A DNA stretch of 64,000 bases from Coniochaeta sp. PMI_546 (taxonomy: Eukaryota; Ascomycota; Sordariomycetes; Coniochaetales; Coniochaetaceae). Both the position numbers and the translations under genes were made by a program. Where the stretch lies: contig MU271150.1 of assembly GCA_021432605.1 (NCBI GenBank), positions 620,001-684,000 on the forward strand. Direction: 5' to 3'. The notes beneath the pieces are model-generated. The model ran no database searches, was not told the DNA's origin, and saw nothing but the letters and a program-made list of their open reading frames with translations. Of the stretch, positions 9,653-21,024 are shown piece after piece (position 1 is the first letter of the stretch; every line of letters begins with the position of its first letter).

Positions 9653-10990
9653 ATGGAGACCCAAATAATCAAAGTAAACACTCCTAGGGAGCAACTAGGC
9701 CACTTCTCACCAGCCAACGACTCTTCCAGCCTCTCCACCCTGTCAAAATGGGTAGTTCCCCCCTCAACAGCCTCAGACCCAGCTCTGTCCCGCGCAGCGT
9801 CTCACCTGCGCGATTCCGACATCCCTGTAGCCTTCCCAACAGAGACCGTCTACGGCCTCGGCGCAGACGCTACCCGATCCGCCGCGGTGAAAGGAATCTA
9901 CACCGCCAAAGGCAGACCATCAGACAACCCCCTCATCGTGCACGTGTGCGACCTGGATATGCTGCGGAGTTTACTACGGCCTGGTTCTTCTACCTCTGAT
10001 ACGAACACGACAAATGGATCGTCGCACGAGATTGGCGGTGAGGAGGACGACGACCCGATACCGCGGATCTACCGGCCCCTGATACAAACCTTCTGGCCGG
10101 GGCCACTGACCATTCTTCTCCCTAACCCCGAAGGTTCGAGGTTAGCAAAAGAAGTCACCGCCGGTCTACCCACCTTCGGCGTCCGGATGCCCGCCTCGCC
10201 TCTCGCGCGCAGCTTGATCTCTCTGGCCGGCGCGCCATTAGCTGCCCCGAGCGCAAACGCCTCTACCAGGCCGTCGCCAACCTCAGCGCGGCACGTGGCG
10301 GATGATCTAGACGGCAAGATCGAGTTGATCCTCGACTCCGGCGAGCCCTGTGTCGTTGGGGTGGAGAGTACCGTCGTAGACGGTCTCTGCTCGCCGCCAG
10401 TGGTACTGCGGCCAGGCGGGGTGGGCATCGACGAGCTGCGGAAGATAAAGGGCTGGGAGAACGTCCAGAAGGCGTACCAGGACGGGGCGGAGGTCGGCAA
10501 GAGTGCGCCTCGGGCGCCGGGGATGAAGTATAAGCATTACTCGCCTCGGGCGCAGGTGGTGCTTTACGAGACTAGGCACTCTCCGAAGGGGGTTTTGGAA
10601 GAGGATTTGAGGGCGGTATTGGGGGAAGGGAAGAAAACTATAGGAGTGATTCGGACTGTCGGGTGGCCTGTCTTTGGCGGGATAAAGTGCGAACAGACTG
10701 CGATGATTGAGGCTGCGGGTGGAGGAGATGGGGATGGGGATGATAATCTGCTGTATCTGTTTGTGGTTGAGGGGAAGCACATTGATGCTCAAGGGGTGAG
10801 AGTTCTTGATCTGGATTTGGGGAGTAGGGTCAAATTTGTTGCTCAGGGATTGTTCGCTGGTTTGAGGGAGCTGGACAGGCGGGGTGCGGATGTGATATTC
10901 ATAGAGGGAGTGAATGACGGAGATGGTATCGCGGCCGCAGTCATGAATCGGCTGCGCAAGGCGGCGTCGGTCATCAAGGGCAAGGCATAG
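9653..10990 (+). CDS. SUA5: threonylcarbamoyl-AMP synthase (Sua5/YrdC family)
   Basis: Makes threonylcarbamoyl-AMP from threonine, bicarbonate and ATP, the first step of t6A37 formation in ANN-decoding tRNAs. From ATG 9653 the protein has 445 residues. The YrdC domain begins near residue 45: TETVYGLGADATRS, then KGRPSDNPLIVHV, and later SANASTRPSPTSA, all hallmark motifs. The linker PGMKYKHYSP and the following C-terminal Rossmann-like domain show it is the long Sua5 type, not the short YrdC type. An acidic insertion (GGEEDDDP) lies inside the YrdC domain. The frame stays open upstream to 9440 without an ATG and encodes a mitochondrial-presequence-like stretch. Intronless. Confidence 0.95.
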   Translation: METQIIKVNTPREQLGHFSPANDSSSLSTLSKWVVPPSTASDPALSRAASHLRDSDIPVAFPTETVYGLGADATRSAAVKGIYTAKGRPSDNPLIVHVCDLDMLRSLLRPGSSTSDTNTTNGSSHEIGGEEDDDPIPRIYRPLIQTFWPGPLTILLPNPEGSRLAKEVTAGLPTFGVRMPASPLARSLISLAGAPLAAPSANASTRPSPTSARHVADDLDGKIELILDSGEPCVVGVESTVVDGLCSPPVVLRPGGVGIDELRKIKGWENVQKAYQDGAEVGKSAPRAPGMKYKHYSPRAQVVLYETRHSPKGVLEEDLRAVLGEGKKTIGVIRTVGWPVFGGIKCEQTAMIEAAGGGDGDGDDNLLYLFVVEGKHIDAQGVRVLDLDLGSRVKFVAQGLFAGLRELDRRGADVIFIEGVNDGDGIAAAVMNRLRKAASVIKGKA

Positions 10991-11155
10991 ACAGCAAGTC
11001 TGATAGACATAGAACTGGTTTCTGGCAGGATAGATTTTATGATGTTTGACCGAGCCTAAGTTTCGGTCTCTGACCGTTCGTATAACGTAACCCTAACGCC
11101 AAAGAACAAATCGACATGACGCTGTCAAACAAGAAGCCGTGTGAGGCATCCCCCT

Positions 11156-11936
11156 TTATAAACCCTGTCGCAACCAGTCCGTCAACTTCGCCTTTCCTAG
11201 CTGCGCCAGGTTGTTCACTCCTTGCTCGCTAAAGGGATCGATGCGTCTGAGGTCAACATCTTGGGCCGGCGCTTTCGAAACTCTCTGGCAGATGATGGTG
11301 GGGTCCGTCTCGAGGATGATGCCGTCGTCTACGATCTCGTCGATGGCGAGAGAGACAAGGTCGTAGTTTTCGACGATTGTTCTCTTATCAACGGAAGCCC
11401 TGGACCCGGTCAGTATGGTGTCACGAGTGATGTAGACCTGCCGTTATAATGAGACGTACTTGAATAGGAGGTGTAGCGAGTCTCGCAGCGCAAGGGCGAC
11501 ATTGTACAGGAGGATTTCGTTCTCGTCAGCTCCGCCCACAACATACATCATGACATCCGACTCCGCCTTGTAGAGCACAATCCTGTTGTCGTAGAGGATG
11601 ACTGGATGGTGTCAGAGTTAGTCAAACACTCAGGACGAGGGTCAGCAAGGTGCCGTACTGTCTCCTGTTTGCTTCGCCGTCTTCTCGAGAAGCCCCTTCT
11701 CAAACGCCTTTTGCGCCTTCACATCGCTGTATGGTCCATTGTGGTGACTTGAAGCTTTGTTGTTATATTGTCAGCATGTGGTGGCGGCCAGAGACGGGTA
11801 CTCGAGCAGGTAGAGGCATACTGGCACCAGTTACGTTATGGGGAGGAGCATAGTATTTGCTGAAGATTCTTGCCCCATCATCCGTACTCAGGATTATGAT
11901 GGCGTTCACCGAGTACAAGGACATTCCTGGCGCCAT
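11156..11936 (-). CDS. RET3: coatomer subunit zeta
   Basis: Small subunit of the COPI coat that drives retrograde Golgi-to-ER vesicles. Exons 11936-11822, 11754-11659, 11601-11460 and 11399-11156 give exactly 199 codons including the stop (198 residues; yeast Ret3 is similar in size). The joined product starts MAPGMSLYSVNAIIIL, continues through the hallmark ILYDNRIVLYKAESDVMMYV and ENEILLYNVALALRDSLHLL, and ends in the adaptin-sigma-like longin fold with a basic tail. Introns are 67, 57 and 60 nt with GTATGC, GTACGG and GTACGT donors. The first intron could also use a weaker donor a few codons upstream. Convergent with SUA5, with only about 165 bp between the stops. Confidence 0.93.
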
Positions 11937-12295
11937 CTTGACTGTCGTGTGGTCTTGTGGTTACTGTCGGGGACCGTTATATCGATATATCTGGTCAAGT
12001 CGCAATGTGCATTGGACCTTGCGGCTCGGAGTGGGGCCAGAACATCAATTAGAGTGGGACCACAGAACCCTGGCCAAAGAGTACTTCTTGGCAGGTACCG
12101 CGTACCACTTTACGCGCTTTGGACGCGCTCTGGTTTAATTTCGCGTTTGGCCCCAGAAGCGCAAGAGTGAAGATATGCCCACTATCCACATATCATGGCC
12201 CCCTCCTTCTCTTGAACATCCCTTTCTACCATATTTCTGCATCTCGCTGTCACCACAGGCAACAGTCGAACAAGAGCAGTCAATCAGCAACTAAT
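11937..12295. promoter_or_regulatory. divergent RET3/MCM4 promoter
   Basis: About 360 bp between the two start codons. It contains a run of ACGCG-type sites nearer to MCM4, listed separately. Confidence 0.5.
12112..12145. promoter_or_regulatory. cluster of MCB/MBF-like sites upstream of MCM4
   Basis: ACGCGC at 12112-12117, ACGCGC at 12123-12128 and TTTCGCG at 12139-12145 lie about 150-185 bp before the MCM4 ATG. ACGCGT-type MCB elements bound by MBF drive G1/S transcription of replication genes in yeasts. The sequence match is seen; function here is inference. Confidence 0.35.
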
Positions 12296-15200
12296 ATGTC
12301 TTCTCCGTCTAGCCGTCGGACGCGGACTTCGCAGTCTGCTACTCCTCGGTCCACGCGCAGTCAGGCCAAGGGCAGCAGCCCCGCGCCAGGCCCTTCCAAC
12401 GCTCCAGATGCCACGCCTCGCCAGAATAGAACATCGCAACTGGCATCCAGCCCTCTCTTCTTTGCATCGTCGCCTGCGAATCGCAGCAATGCCACGCCCT
12501 CATCTCCTTTGCGCCAGCAGAGCAACACACAGAGCACCGAGTCACAAGGCCGTGCCGCTCCCAGTTCGCCTCTACGCCAGCAGACCGATACCCAGAGCAC
12601 CGATGGCGACAAGACGCCGCGCGCTAGTCATCTGATGGGAGGTATGTCGTAACACAGTCACCGGCATGGAACTTACAGACAGCCTCGCTAACCACTATGT
12701 AGAGTCCTCCCCTATCCGCTACGAAGCAAGCTCCAGTCCCGGCCGTAACCTCGGCCAGTCAGAGTTCCGCAGTGAGAGCAGTGGCCTATTCGTCGGCTCA
12801 GTTCGCTCCGGCACCTCACGTCCTCGCAGAGGCGACATCAACCCCGACCTCGTCCGTACCCCAGCCAAGGTCCCACGTCGTATCATCCTCGATGATGCTG
12901 GCCGTGTCGTCCGTGATGGTTCTGCTCTTGGCTCAGATGCTGCATCCTTCACGAACCCCAACCCCAACACATCCGAAGCCGAGGCTCTGGGAGGCTCCAG
13001 CCAGAGTCTCATTTGGGGTACCACAGTATCCATTGACGACTCCTTCGCCTCGTTCAAAGACTTCCTGAGGAACTTCACCCGCAAGTACCGGATGTGGGCG
13101 GACGGTATGACTGAGGAGGAGACAGCCGGCCTCCCAGAAGCAAACTCCAAACCCTACCTCGAGGCTATGGAGAACATGCTTCTTCTCGGGACCGACAAAC
13201 TCTACCTTGATATCCGCGATCTCAAGTCGTATCCACGAACCTTGAAGCTGTGGCACCAGGTCCAAGCATACCCCCAGGAGATTGTACCGGTTATGGATCA
13301 ATGTGTCCAAGACTGCATGCTAGAACTTGCTCGCGCGGAAACAGTCAATCAAAGAAGTCAGAGCTCGGCAGGCGTCGGCGGTCATGCATCAACACAAAGC
13401 TCTGAGCCGGCTTTCCCCAGCTCGGACGCTCCGACTCCAAGCGAGGTACCATCGACCCCCAGGCCTGGTCAGCAGGCAGCCCAGCCCAGCCTTGAAGACC
13501 AAGTGAATGCTACGAGCTATGTAGTCCGGCCATGGGGGCTTGACAAGTCCACGAATTTGCGTGACTTGAACCCTTCGGATATGGACAAGCTTGTCTGTAT
13601 CAAGGGCCTCGTTATCCGTACCACACCGGTCATTCCTGACATGAAGGACGCTTTCTTCAAATGCAGCGTGTGCGGCCACTCGGTGACTGTCAGCTTAGAT
13701 CGTGGCCGCATTCGCGAGCCGACAGAATGCCCTCGGGCTCGCTGCGGGTCCAAGAACTCGATGCAGATCGTTCACAACCGCTGCGCGTTCGAGGACAAGC
13801 AGGTCATCAAGCTTCAAGAGACACCAGACGCTGTGCCTGCCGGTCAGACACCGCATTCAGTCTCTGTCTGTGTTTACAATGAACTTGTCGACTTTTGCAA
13901 AGCCGGTGACCGCGTTGAGCTCACTGGTATCTTCAAGGTTACCCCCGTGCGTGTCAATCCTCGCATGCGGACGGTCAAGAGTGTTCACAAGACATATGTC
14001 GACGTCCTCCACGTTCAGAAGGTCGACCGAAAGAGGATGGGTGCCGACCCGTCTACTCTCGACTTCGCCGAAGACGAGGAGGCGCACGTCAACGGATCAG
14101 GCATGGAGGATGTCCGCAAGGTGACCGCCGAGGAAGAAGAGAAGATCAAGCAGACCGCTCAGCGAGAAGACATCTACGAGTTGCTCGCGCGGTCGCTGGC
14201 TCCTTCAATCTACGAAATGGACGACGTGAAGAAGGGTATTCTTCTCCAACTCTTCGGAGGCACAAACAAGACCTTCCACAAGGGCGGAAATCCCAAGTAT
14301 CGTGGAGACATCAACGTCCTCCTCTGCGGTGACCCGTCGACGTCCAAATCGCAGCTCCTCTCATATGTCCACAAGATCGCCCCTCGCGGTGTCTACACCA
14401 GCGGCAAGGGCTCGTCCGCAGTCGGTCTCACAGCTTATGTCACTCGCGACCCTGAGACGCGGCAGCTAGTGCTCGAGTCCGGTGCTCTAGTTCTCTCCGA
14501 CGGTGGCGTCTGCTGCATCGACGAGTTCGACAAGATGAACGACTCCACCCGGTCTGTCCTCCACGAAGTCATGGAGCAGCAGACGGTCTCCGTCGCCAAG
14601 GCGGGTATCATCACGACCCTGAACGCGAGGACAAGCATTCTCGCCTCGGCCAATCCCATCGGCAGTCGGTATAACCCTGATCTGCCGGTTCCACAGAACA
14701 TTGATTTGCCACCAACGCTTCTTTCACGTTTCGATCTGGTATACCTTATCCTTGACCGCGTCGACGAGAAGAACGACCGTCGTTTGGCCCGCCATCTCAT
14801 GTCCATGTACCTCGAGGACAAGCCCCAGTCAGCACACAGCAAGAAGGACATCCTCGTAAGCTTTCTCTCTTTCCCCGCAACACATATTCTCACTGTACTA
14901 ACGCACCCACAGCCCGTCGAGTTCCTAACCTCCTACATCTCCTACGCCCGCCAAACAGTCCACCCGGTCATCACCCCGGAAGCCGGGCGCGAGCTCGTAG
15001 AAGCCTACGTCGCCATGCGCAAACTCGGGCAGGACGTGCGCGCCGCCGAGAAGCGCATCACCGCCACGACCCGTCAGCTCGAGTCCATGGTCCGTCTGGC
15101 CGAGGCCCACGCCAAGATGCGCCTCTCCGAGACGGTCAATACCGACGATGTCCGCGAGGCGGTGCGTCTTATCCGTAGCGCCTTGAAGACCGCGGCGACG

Positions 15201-15494
15201 GATAGCCAGGGCAGGATAGACATGTCGCTCCTGACCGAGGGGACCAGTGCGGCGGAGCGCAAGAGGAAGGAGGACATGAAGGCTGCCGTTGTGGCGTTGC
15301 TGGACGAGCTCACTGCCAGCGGTGGTAATGTGAGGTTCAGCGAGGTGGCCAAGAAGCTGGGCGAGAATGCGGGCGTGCCGGTTGACGGACATGAGTTCTC
15401 CGAGGTCATGAGGGCGCTGGAGATGGAGGGCAAGATCATGGTCAGTGGTGAAGGGGCGAGGAAGAGCGTGAGGAGGGTGACTGCTGTTGTGTAG
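12296..15494 (+). CDS. MCM4: DNA replication licensing factor Mcm4
   Basis: Subunit of the Mcm2-7 replicative helicase. Exons 12296-12641, 12703-14855 and 14913-15494 give 1026 residues. The N-terminal ~115 residues are Ser/Thr/Pro/Gln-rich with several S-P sites, the usual Cdc7/CDK-regulated tail of Mcm4. A zinc-binding site follows (CSVCGHS...CPRARCGS). The AAA+ core has Walker A GDPSTSKSQ near residue 658, Walker B CCIDEFDKM near 720 and the arginine finger SRFDL near 791; a winged-helix C-terminus ends the protein. The first intron is 61 nt (GTATGT). The second, 14856-14912 (GTAAGC..CACAG, CTAAC branch site), is 57 nt, in frame and without a stop, so an unspliced reading would insert 19 residues. 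Confidence 0.96.
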
Positions 15495-16008
15495 GATCGC
15501 TCAAAGGGGTCAGGCGAAGCTCTGGCTAGCTTAGGGAGTGTTGTTATGTTCGCTTTGGTTCTTCTGGCGTTTCTCCGAGTTGTCGGTTTTTGTTATTGGA
15601 AGCAACGAGACTTAATGAGGCAGCAATCGATGTACGGGTGTATGTCGAGACAGGCATATTTAGATGACGGATATCAACTGGTGTTTACGATCAACCAGGC
15701 ATCTTGCGAATTAGAGAGCGTGATAAGATTGCAGTTCGTTACGGGTATGGAATAACGCCGGCTCGTACTTCCTTCCCCCTTTCCCTTGCTGGCTACCCTC
15801 ATAAAGGCAACATCCAAACCATTCTGTAGGCTCAAGCCCATCAACCCCTTCCCCCTTCCCAACCAAGCAAGCCACGTCCCTAAAAACCATACAAATACAG
15901 TCTCACCTCCGCACTCATAAGATATCACACCGTGGCGTTCGATAGTAAACTCAATGGATTGCAATATCAAGGGGAACTTTTTAAACCGCAGCAGACGCTA
16001 TGTGTGAA
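15495..16008. other. convergent 3' region of MCM4 and PIL1
   Basis: About 0.5 kb between two stop codons on opposite strands. No gene, RNA or repeat recognised; presumably both 3' UTRs. Confidence 0.5.
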
Positions 16009-17295
16009 TCAAAGCTCAGCCAACAGTCCCTTCACATCACGACTAAGCGACTCGGTCCGCCCAACCTCGGGAAGGCCAGGAGGCGGAGAAGAAGACGAGA
16101 CATGCTCACCTCGAAGTTCCTCATCACTAACGGGCACGCCGCTGCCGCCCGACGTGCGCTGCTCCTGGCCGGCCGTGGTGCTGGTCTGCGTCGTGCGAGC
16201 GGTGTCGTCGGGGACATAGTCGGCGGTGTCCTTATCATCGTAGCTAGTCCGGTCGACAGCCGTGCGCTGTGTACCCGCATACCCGGAGTCGCTGCTGCGG
16301 TGCTCCTGACCGCGCGAGGTGGTCTGCTGGAGTTTCTCGTCATGCGCTGTTGTTTCTTCGACCTCGGGCCGCCAGTCGCGGAGGTCGTCTTCCGCGTCGT
16401 TGAGGATCTGGCGAGCCTGTGCGCCGCCCTCGTAGGCTGGGCGGACGTCGCCTGGTACGACGGGCGTGTCGTCGAGCAGCTTGAGGAGACGCATGCCGTG
16501 GCGCGCGAGGATGATCTGCTTCTCGGCGCGCTCGATGGTGGCGAGGAACTCGGCGTTGTAGGATTCCTTCAGCTTCTGGCGTGTCTAATTTCTCCTCTTC
16601 AGCAACTTACATCCTAGCAATTGAGGGTAAAGGGGGCAACATACCACATTCGTCAACTGCGCCTCGGCAACCAGGTTCTCAGCCTCAGCCCTCACGAGCT
16701 CCTGCTCCAGCACCACGAGCCTCGGGCTCTCTGGCTCCTTGAGCTTCAACTTGGCAATCTCGTCCGCGATCTTGGCCTTGTTGTCTCTGCTCGGCTGGAC
16801 GCTCTTCTCGATATTGCGAATCGTCTTGAGCACATTGCGACTATCATCCAGCGCGTGGGCATAGGTATCTTCTTGCTCGCCTATCTCGCTGAGGACAACG
16901 CCGACCTTGTCGCTGATGTCGCTGATGGCCTCGTCGCCCGTCTGCTCGCCCCACTCGGACAGCTGGGTGGCGATGGAGACGCGCTGACGGCCGGCCTCCT
17001 CGTGGGCCGAGATGAGGTTGTTTTCGGACTTGATGAGGCGGTAGAGCTTCTTGGAGAGCTCGGGCTGCACGGTCCCGCGAAGGGAAGAGAAGGAGAAGAT
17101 CTTTGTAGCGCCGCTGACTCCGCCTCCTGTCGAGGAGGAGGAGCCGGTGTTGCGGTGGCGGATGGATAGGGCTCGGTTCCTGGGAAGTTGTTAGTTTATG
17201 CCTGCACAACCGTGTACAGGGCGGGTGCGAGAAGTGCTTGAAAGATACCACTGGGCAAAAGAAAGCCGGCTGCTATCTGTGCTTCTTCGAGACAT
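16009..17295 (-). CDS. PIL1: eisosome BAR-domain protein (Pil1/Lsp1 family)
   Basis: Structural component of eisosomes, the plasma-membrane furrows of fungi. Exons 17295-17249, 17179-16645 and 16584-16009 give 385 residues. The N-terminus (MSRRSTDSSRLSFAQWNRALSI) and the following basic/aromatic segment are typical of the membrane-binding amphipathic start. The BAR domain spans about residues 50-270: SLRGTVQPELSKKLYRLIK, then long coiled helices, and RQKLKESYNAEFLATIERAEK after the last intron. The C-terminal ~115 residues are acidic/Ser/Thr-rich and disordered. Introns of 69 and 60 nt. Whether it is the Pil1- or Lsp1-type paralogue cannot be told without comparison. Confidence 0.93.
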
Positions 17296-18791
17296 GGTTG
17301 TGTGCTTGAGAAGTACGTGAAAAAGGTGAGAGACAGTGACTTACATGATGTCAGGCGTCGACTATGATTGATACTGTTTTCTGCTTCTCTTCGTTAATAC
17401 TGCGTTCACCCGCATGCGCCTTCTCTCAGTTGGTCTGACCGTCAGGCAGGACGAACGAAAGACGATTATATAGTGATTGAAGAAGGAGCGAGCCGGGCCC
17501 AGACAGAGTGTGGTCCGGAAGGGGCGGAGTTGTAGCCACTGCTTCCCAGAGTGTCTCACCTTTGCTGCAATATTCAATATTGCGTAGATTCACGGTATGG
17601 GTGTCACGATTGTTACGGATGCGATACTTTCTTATGAATGTACGCGTGCTGTAGTGTGAAGCCGTGGAAGATATCGACCGTGTAAGTGGAACGCAAGGAT
17701 CAGGTGAAGTGCACAGGGATGTTGGACTGTGAGATATATTGCGACAGAACGCAGGGCTGTGGTATATGTATATACGTTATGTTTGGGCCAGACAGAGCTA
17801 AAACATCCACCATGTCTGACATCTCTCAATCCTCATTGCTCAGGTTTGGACATTAAGCTTGGAAGCGGAATCTGAGCTCCCCCATCACTGGCGATGTCAT
17901 GGTGGGAGGCTGACCATGACATCATGAGAGCTAGTAGCTCGTCTAGCGTCTGTGTAACTCTCCAAACTCCCCCAAGTCCCCACAGTTTGCTCATGACCTC
18001 GCGCGAAAGATGTAAGGTATCCAGTATGCTTTTCTCCTCAGAGCTGTGACATTGTAGCAGCATTATCTTACTTGCGTTGTTACTTGCTTTTGAGGTCAAG
18101 CCGTTTATCGGTTCGATGTATGTATTCCACCGAACTCAAGGCTTCCTAGCTGTAGACATCAAGTAGATGGCGCCATGAAGGCAGGGTAAACCATGACCGA
18201 AACTTCTTCTTCACACTCATGTCTGCAGCATGTGTTCACACTCTTTGTCCCTGTCTGATAGGACTGGAACAGTCTATTATGTATTTGCCTACAACCGAGA
18301 GATAAACTGTGCTCTGACGACACAAGTACGACTCATCGCAGCCTATCCTGTTGACCCTAACCCCGACCCGGGCCCTCGAGCTAGCGCCGTGTAGGCCCCG
18401 TAGCGGCTAACGGTGGGGCCTCGTTCAAATGCGGTCCAGCTGTCAGCCTGTCAATATCCCGAGAAACCCAAATTCACGATTCACGAACCTTTGACAAAGC
18501 CTCGATCATGAATTGCGACTATTCAAGTCGGCATTCACCCCCTAGAATGCCCTTTGACACAATCAGAGCCCTTTGTATTAAATACTCGGCGGCGTTCGCT
18601 GTTGGTTGACTGTGAGGGTCAACTCTTGTCCTGGCCACTTCACCAGACTTTGACGAGCCTTGGTGCTGGCTACACCAGGCAGACTGTCCGCCGATTTTGC
18701 GATACCATAATTACTCAACGTACTCTACCGTCAAAGCCATAGCCGAAACCTGTAGCAGTGCAACGCAAGGTTATCCGCACTTGCATACACC
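17296..18791. promoter_or_regulatory. long divergent upstream region of PIL1 and the Elongin A gene
   Basis: About 1.5 kb. An 88-codon minus-strand frame at 17833-18099 has no recognisable motif and is not called. A GC-rich island at 18355-18425 contains an inverted repeat, AGGCCCC at 18393-18399 and GGGGCCT at 18415-18421. Nothing else recognised. Confidence 0.4.
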
Positions 18792-20123
18792 ATGGCGCCC
18801 CCTACGCTAGTCGACATCTGCATCCGGAAATGCATCAAGCACGCCGCCATGATCCACGACCTCGGCGATCTCCCTTTCCACCTCGCCAAACCCATTCTCC
18901 GCCGAATAGACAACGCAAACCAGCTTCGGGAGATCGAGCTCAACTCCCCGCACTTCGCGGACGAGACGACCGAGATCTGGAAGAAGCTGATTGCCAGGGA
19001 CTTCCCCAACTGGCACAAGAAGAACTACGTACCCAAGAACCCGCGGTCCTGGTACCGGGTCTACGCTAAGTACAAAAGGGAGAACGACGCCGAGCTCGCT
19101 GCTGCCCAAGATAAGCTGAAGAACGCCTTCTCCGCCCTCAAGGCGCGCAAGGATGCCAGGACTACTGGGTCCATCCAAACGAAAGACCTGCCGCGGCTGC
19201 CCAAGGATGGTCGGCCAGTCGGTGCTGCTCGTGGACCAGGCCGAGGGCTACCGGATCATCTTACTTGGGGCGGAGGCTCGCGGACCAAGCTGACGGACGG
19301 CCAGAGCTTCCTCAAGAAGGCCAGAAGAGAAGCCCGCGAGATCGCTTACCGACGACAGCTGGCGACACCTACGGGAAAACTAAAGGTGCCAGAGGGCCAG
19401 ATCACTAGAGCTCCCGAGGCCATGGTACAACAATATCGCGTCCAGAAGCAGGAAGAGCTGCGCATACGGGCCCCCAGGAAGCCCAAGTCGGAAGCACAGC
19501 TGGCCGAGGAGGCAGAAAGGAGGGACCGAGAAGCGCGGCTGCTCAAGATCAAAAACCTGGCGGGTGCTCGGCCTGCGCAGATGGTCTCAGACTCGGAAGA
19601 CGATGACGAAGATGAGGACTACGGTGAGGGCTATCGTGGGCTGGAGGACATCCTCGGTTACGACGATGATGACCCGGACCTCTTTGGTGGCGGCGGTGAG
19701 GAAGAGGGAGTTACCTCCGAAAACCAGCAACCAAGTGAAACCAACATGCAAAGGAAGCCCTCCGCCGCCACGTATCACCCCGACTCTTCATCCGCGCCAT
19801 CTAAACGACCAGCCTTACTCTCAAATAGCAGGAAGCCCGGCAGCGGCCTTCTCAACTTCAAGCCTAGCGCACAGAAGCACGCCAGTCATTCACCTCCGAA
19901 GCCATCTGCTGAGCCGTCACGAGCCACCGAGCGAAGTAGCGCCCCGGCCAAGCCTCGACAGGTAGTCCACACTTCTCCTCCCGTCAAACCTCGGCCGGCG
20001 CAGGTCTCACCCCCCTTTCGCCCTCAGTCGACACCCGCCGCCAGCCCTCCGCCGGCAGTGGTGCGCAAGCGCAAGCCGCAGGTCGATGTCTTTATGCGGC
20101 AGAACAAGAAGCCTCGGAATTAG
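18792..20123 (+). CDS. ELA1: Elongin A (RNA polymerase II elongation factor SIII subunit A)
   Basis: Intronless, 443 residues. The first ~110 residues form the Elongin A domain: MAPPTLVDICIRKCIKHA, a BC-box/F-box-like helix pair (DLGDLPFHLAKPILRRI) and LIARDFPNWHKKNY. In fungi Ela1 pairs with Elc1 in a cullin-3-type ubiquitin ligase that removes stalled RNA polymerase II; that role is known for yeast and inferred here. The middle is basic and coiled-coil-like, and the C-terminal 200 residues are Pro/Ser/acidic low complexity ending in a basic KRKP..KKPR tail, a likely nuclear localisation signal. Confidence 0.88.
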   Translation: MAPPTLVDICIRKCIKHAAMIHDLGDLPFHLAKPILRRIDNANQLREIELNSPHFADETTEIWKKLIARDFPNWHKKNYVPKNPRSWYRVYAKYKRENDAELAAAQDKLKNAFSALKARKDARTTGSIQTKDLPRLPKDGRPVGAARGPGRGLPDHLTWGGGSRTKLTDGQSFLKKARREAREIAYRRQLATPTGKLKVPEGQITRAPEAMVQQYRVQKQEELRIRAPRKPKSEAQLAEEAERRDREARLLKIKNLAGARPAQMVSDSEDDDEDEDYGEGYRGLEDILGYDDDDPDLFGGGGEEEGVTSENQQPSETNMQRKPSAATYHPDSSSAPSKRPALLSNSRKPGSGLLNFKPSAQKHASHSPPKPSAEPSRATERSSAPAKPRQVVHTSPPVKPRPAQVSPPFRPQSTPAASPPPAVVRKRKPQVDVFMRQNKKPRN

Positions 20124-20829
20124 GCTGCGTATCTCTGTGTACGGACCTGGGAACCGGGGACTTGGGGTTTTGCATGGCAGTGGGACGGTGATTGGGTAGG
20201 CACTTGCATTGGGCTTAGGTGGCGGGACGGTTGTATAAGTCATGTTTTGGAGCTCAGGACTGAATGCCAGATGGATACCCTTTTTGCATTTGTTGTACTT
20301 TACCGTCTTTGATTCCTCCTTTTTTGCATATCTGGAGTCATGGTGGCATGTCTAATACGGTACTGTCCATGGAGGGCGTGTAAAGGCTGCTTTGTGTAGG
20401 CGATTCAGGGGCATGTCAACATCATGATTGTGCTACACAAATTCAACTGCGCATGCGAAGCTTGGCGTTTTGGCAGTTGAAGACAAAGCTCATCGTATGT
20501 GGGTAGGCTATGTATGCCACCGTATCCTCGCGATGCTCTGACAGGAGCGAGACTGTTTACAAGAAGGTATCCCTAGCTTCCACCTTCAACCGCAAGGATA
20601 ATGCAGTTATTCTGATAGTCTTTCTCATGCTTCCATAACTCCCAAATAGCAATGTCCCCTCTAATGAGTACCTTCGAAGATCTGTGCCGCCGAAGTCATT
20701 GGGGAGTGATATCGAAAGACCAAACACGCACCGCGATCTTCCTGCTTAACCCTCCGATCTCGTCCAGTAGACGTGCCTGAACAGAGGATTCGGCCTCAGA
20801 CTCCTCGGACACCTCGGAGAACAGAGCAG
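20124..20829. other. 3' region between Elongin A and NEDD8 genes
   Basis: Convergent region with no recognised gene. Its right boundary is the TAG (20830-20832) that closes the coding-like frame following the NEDD8 stop. Confidence 0.4.
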
Positions 20830-21024
20830 CTATGAATCCTCCCACTCCCCTTCAACCATATCCTCCATGTCGTCCACGTCATCGTCGAACCCATCGAGAG
20901 AGTCAACGGTGTCAAACAGACTTCCCGCCTCGGTTTCCTCAGTGTCCTCAGTCTCTGCCTCTGTGAAGTGGCCCCTCGGTCCACTGACAAATCCCGATCC
21001 CTTGCTGGGCCGCCAGTACTTCTC
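20830..21024 (-). other. in-frame coding-like tail after the NEDD8 stop codon
   Basis: Immediately after the NEDD8 TAG (21027-21025) the same frame stays open for 64 codons to a TAG at 20832-20830. The product begins EKYWRPSKGSGFVSG and becomes strongly acidic (GFDDDVDDMEDMVEGEWEDS). The composition and codon pattern look like real coding sequence, not random UTR. It has no ATG start of its own near the beginning. It may be translated by stop-codon readthrough, joined by an unusual 42-nt intron, or be a former part of the precursor tail. Confidence 0.4.

Noticed and set aside
17833-18099. 88-codon minus-strand frame between PIL1 and Elongin A
   Set aside because: ATG-started but without motif, signal peptide or neighbours that support it; length is within chance expectation.
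18393-18421. Seven-bp inverted repeat in a GC-rich island
   Set aside because: Too short to claim a structured RNA or terminator; kept only as a note in the intergenic entry.
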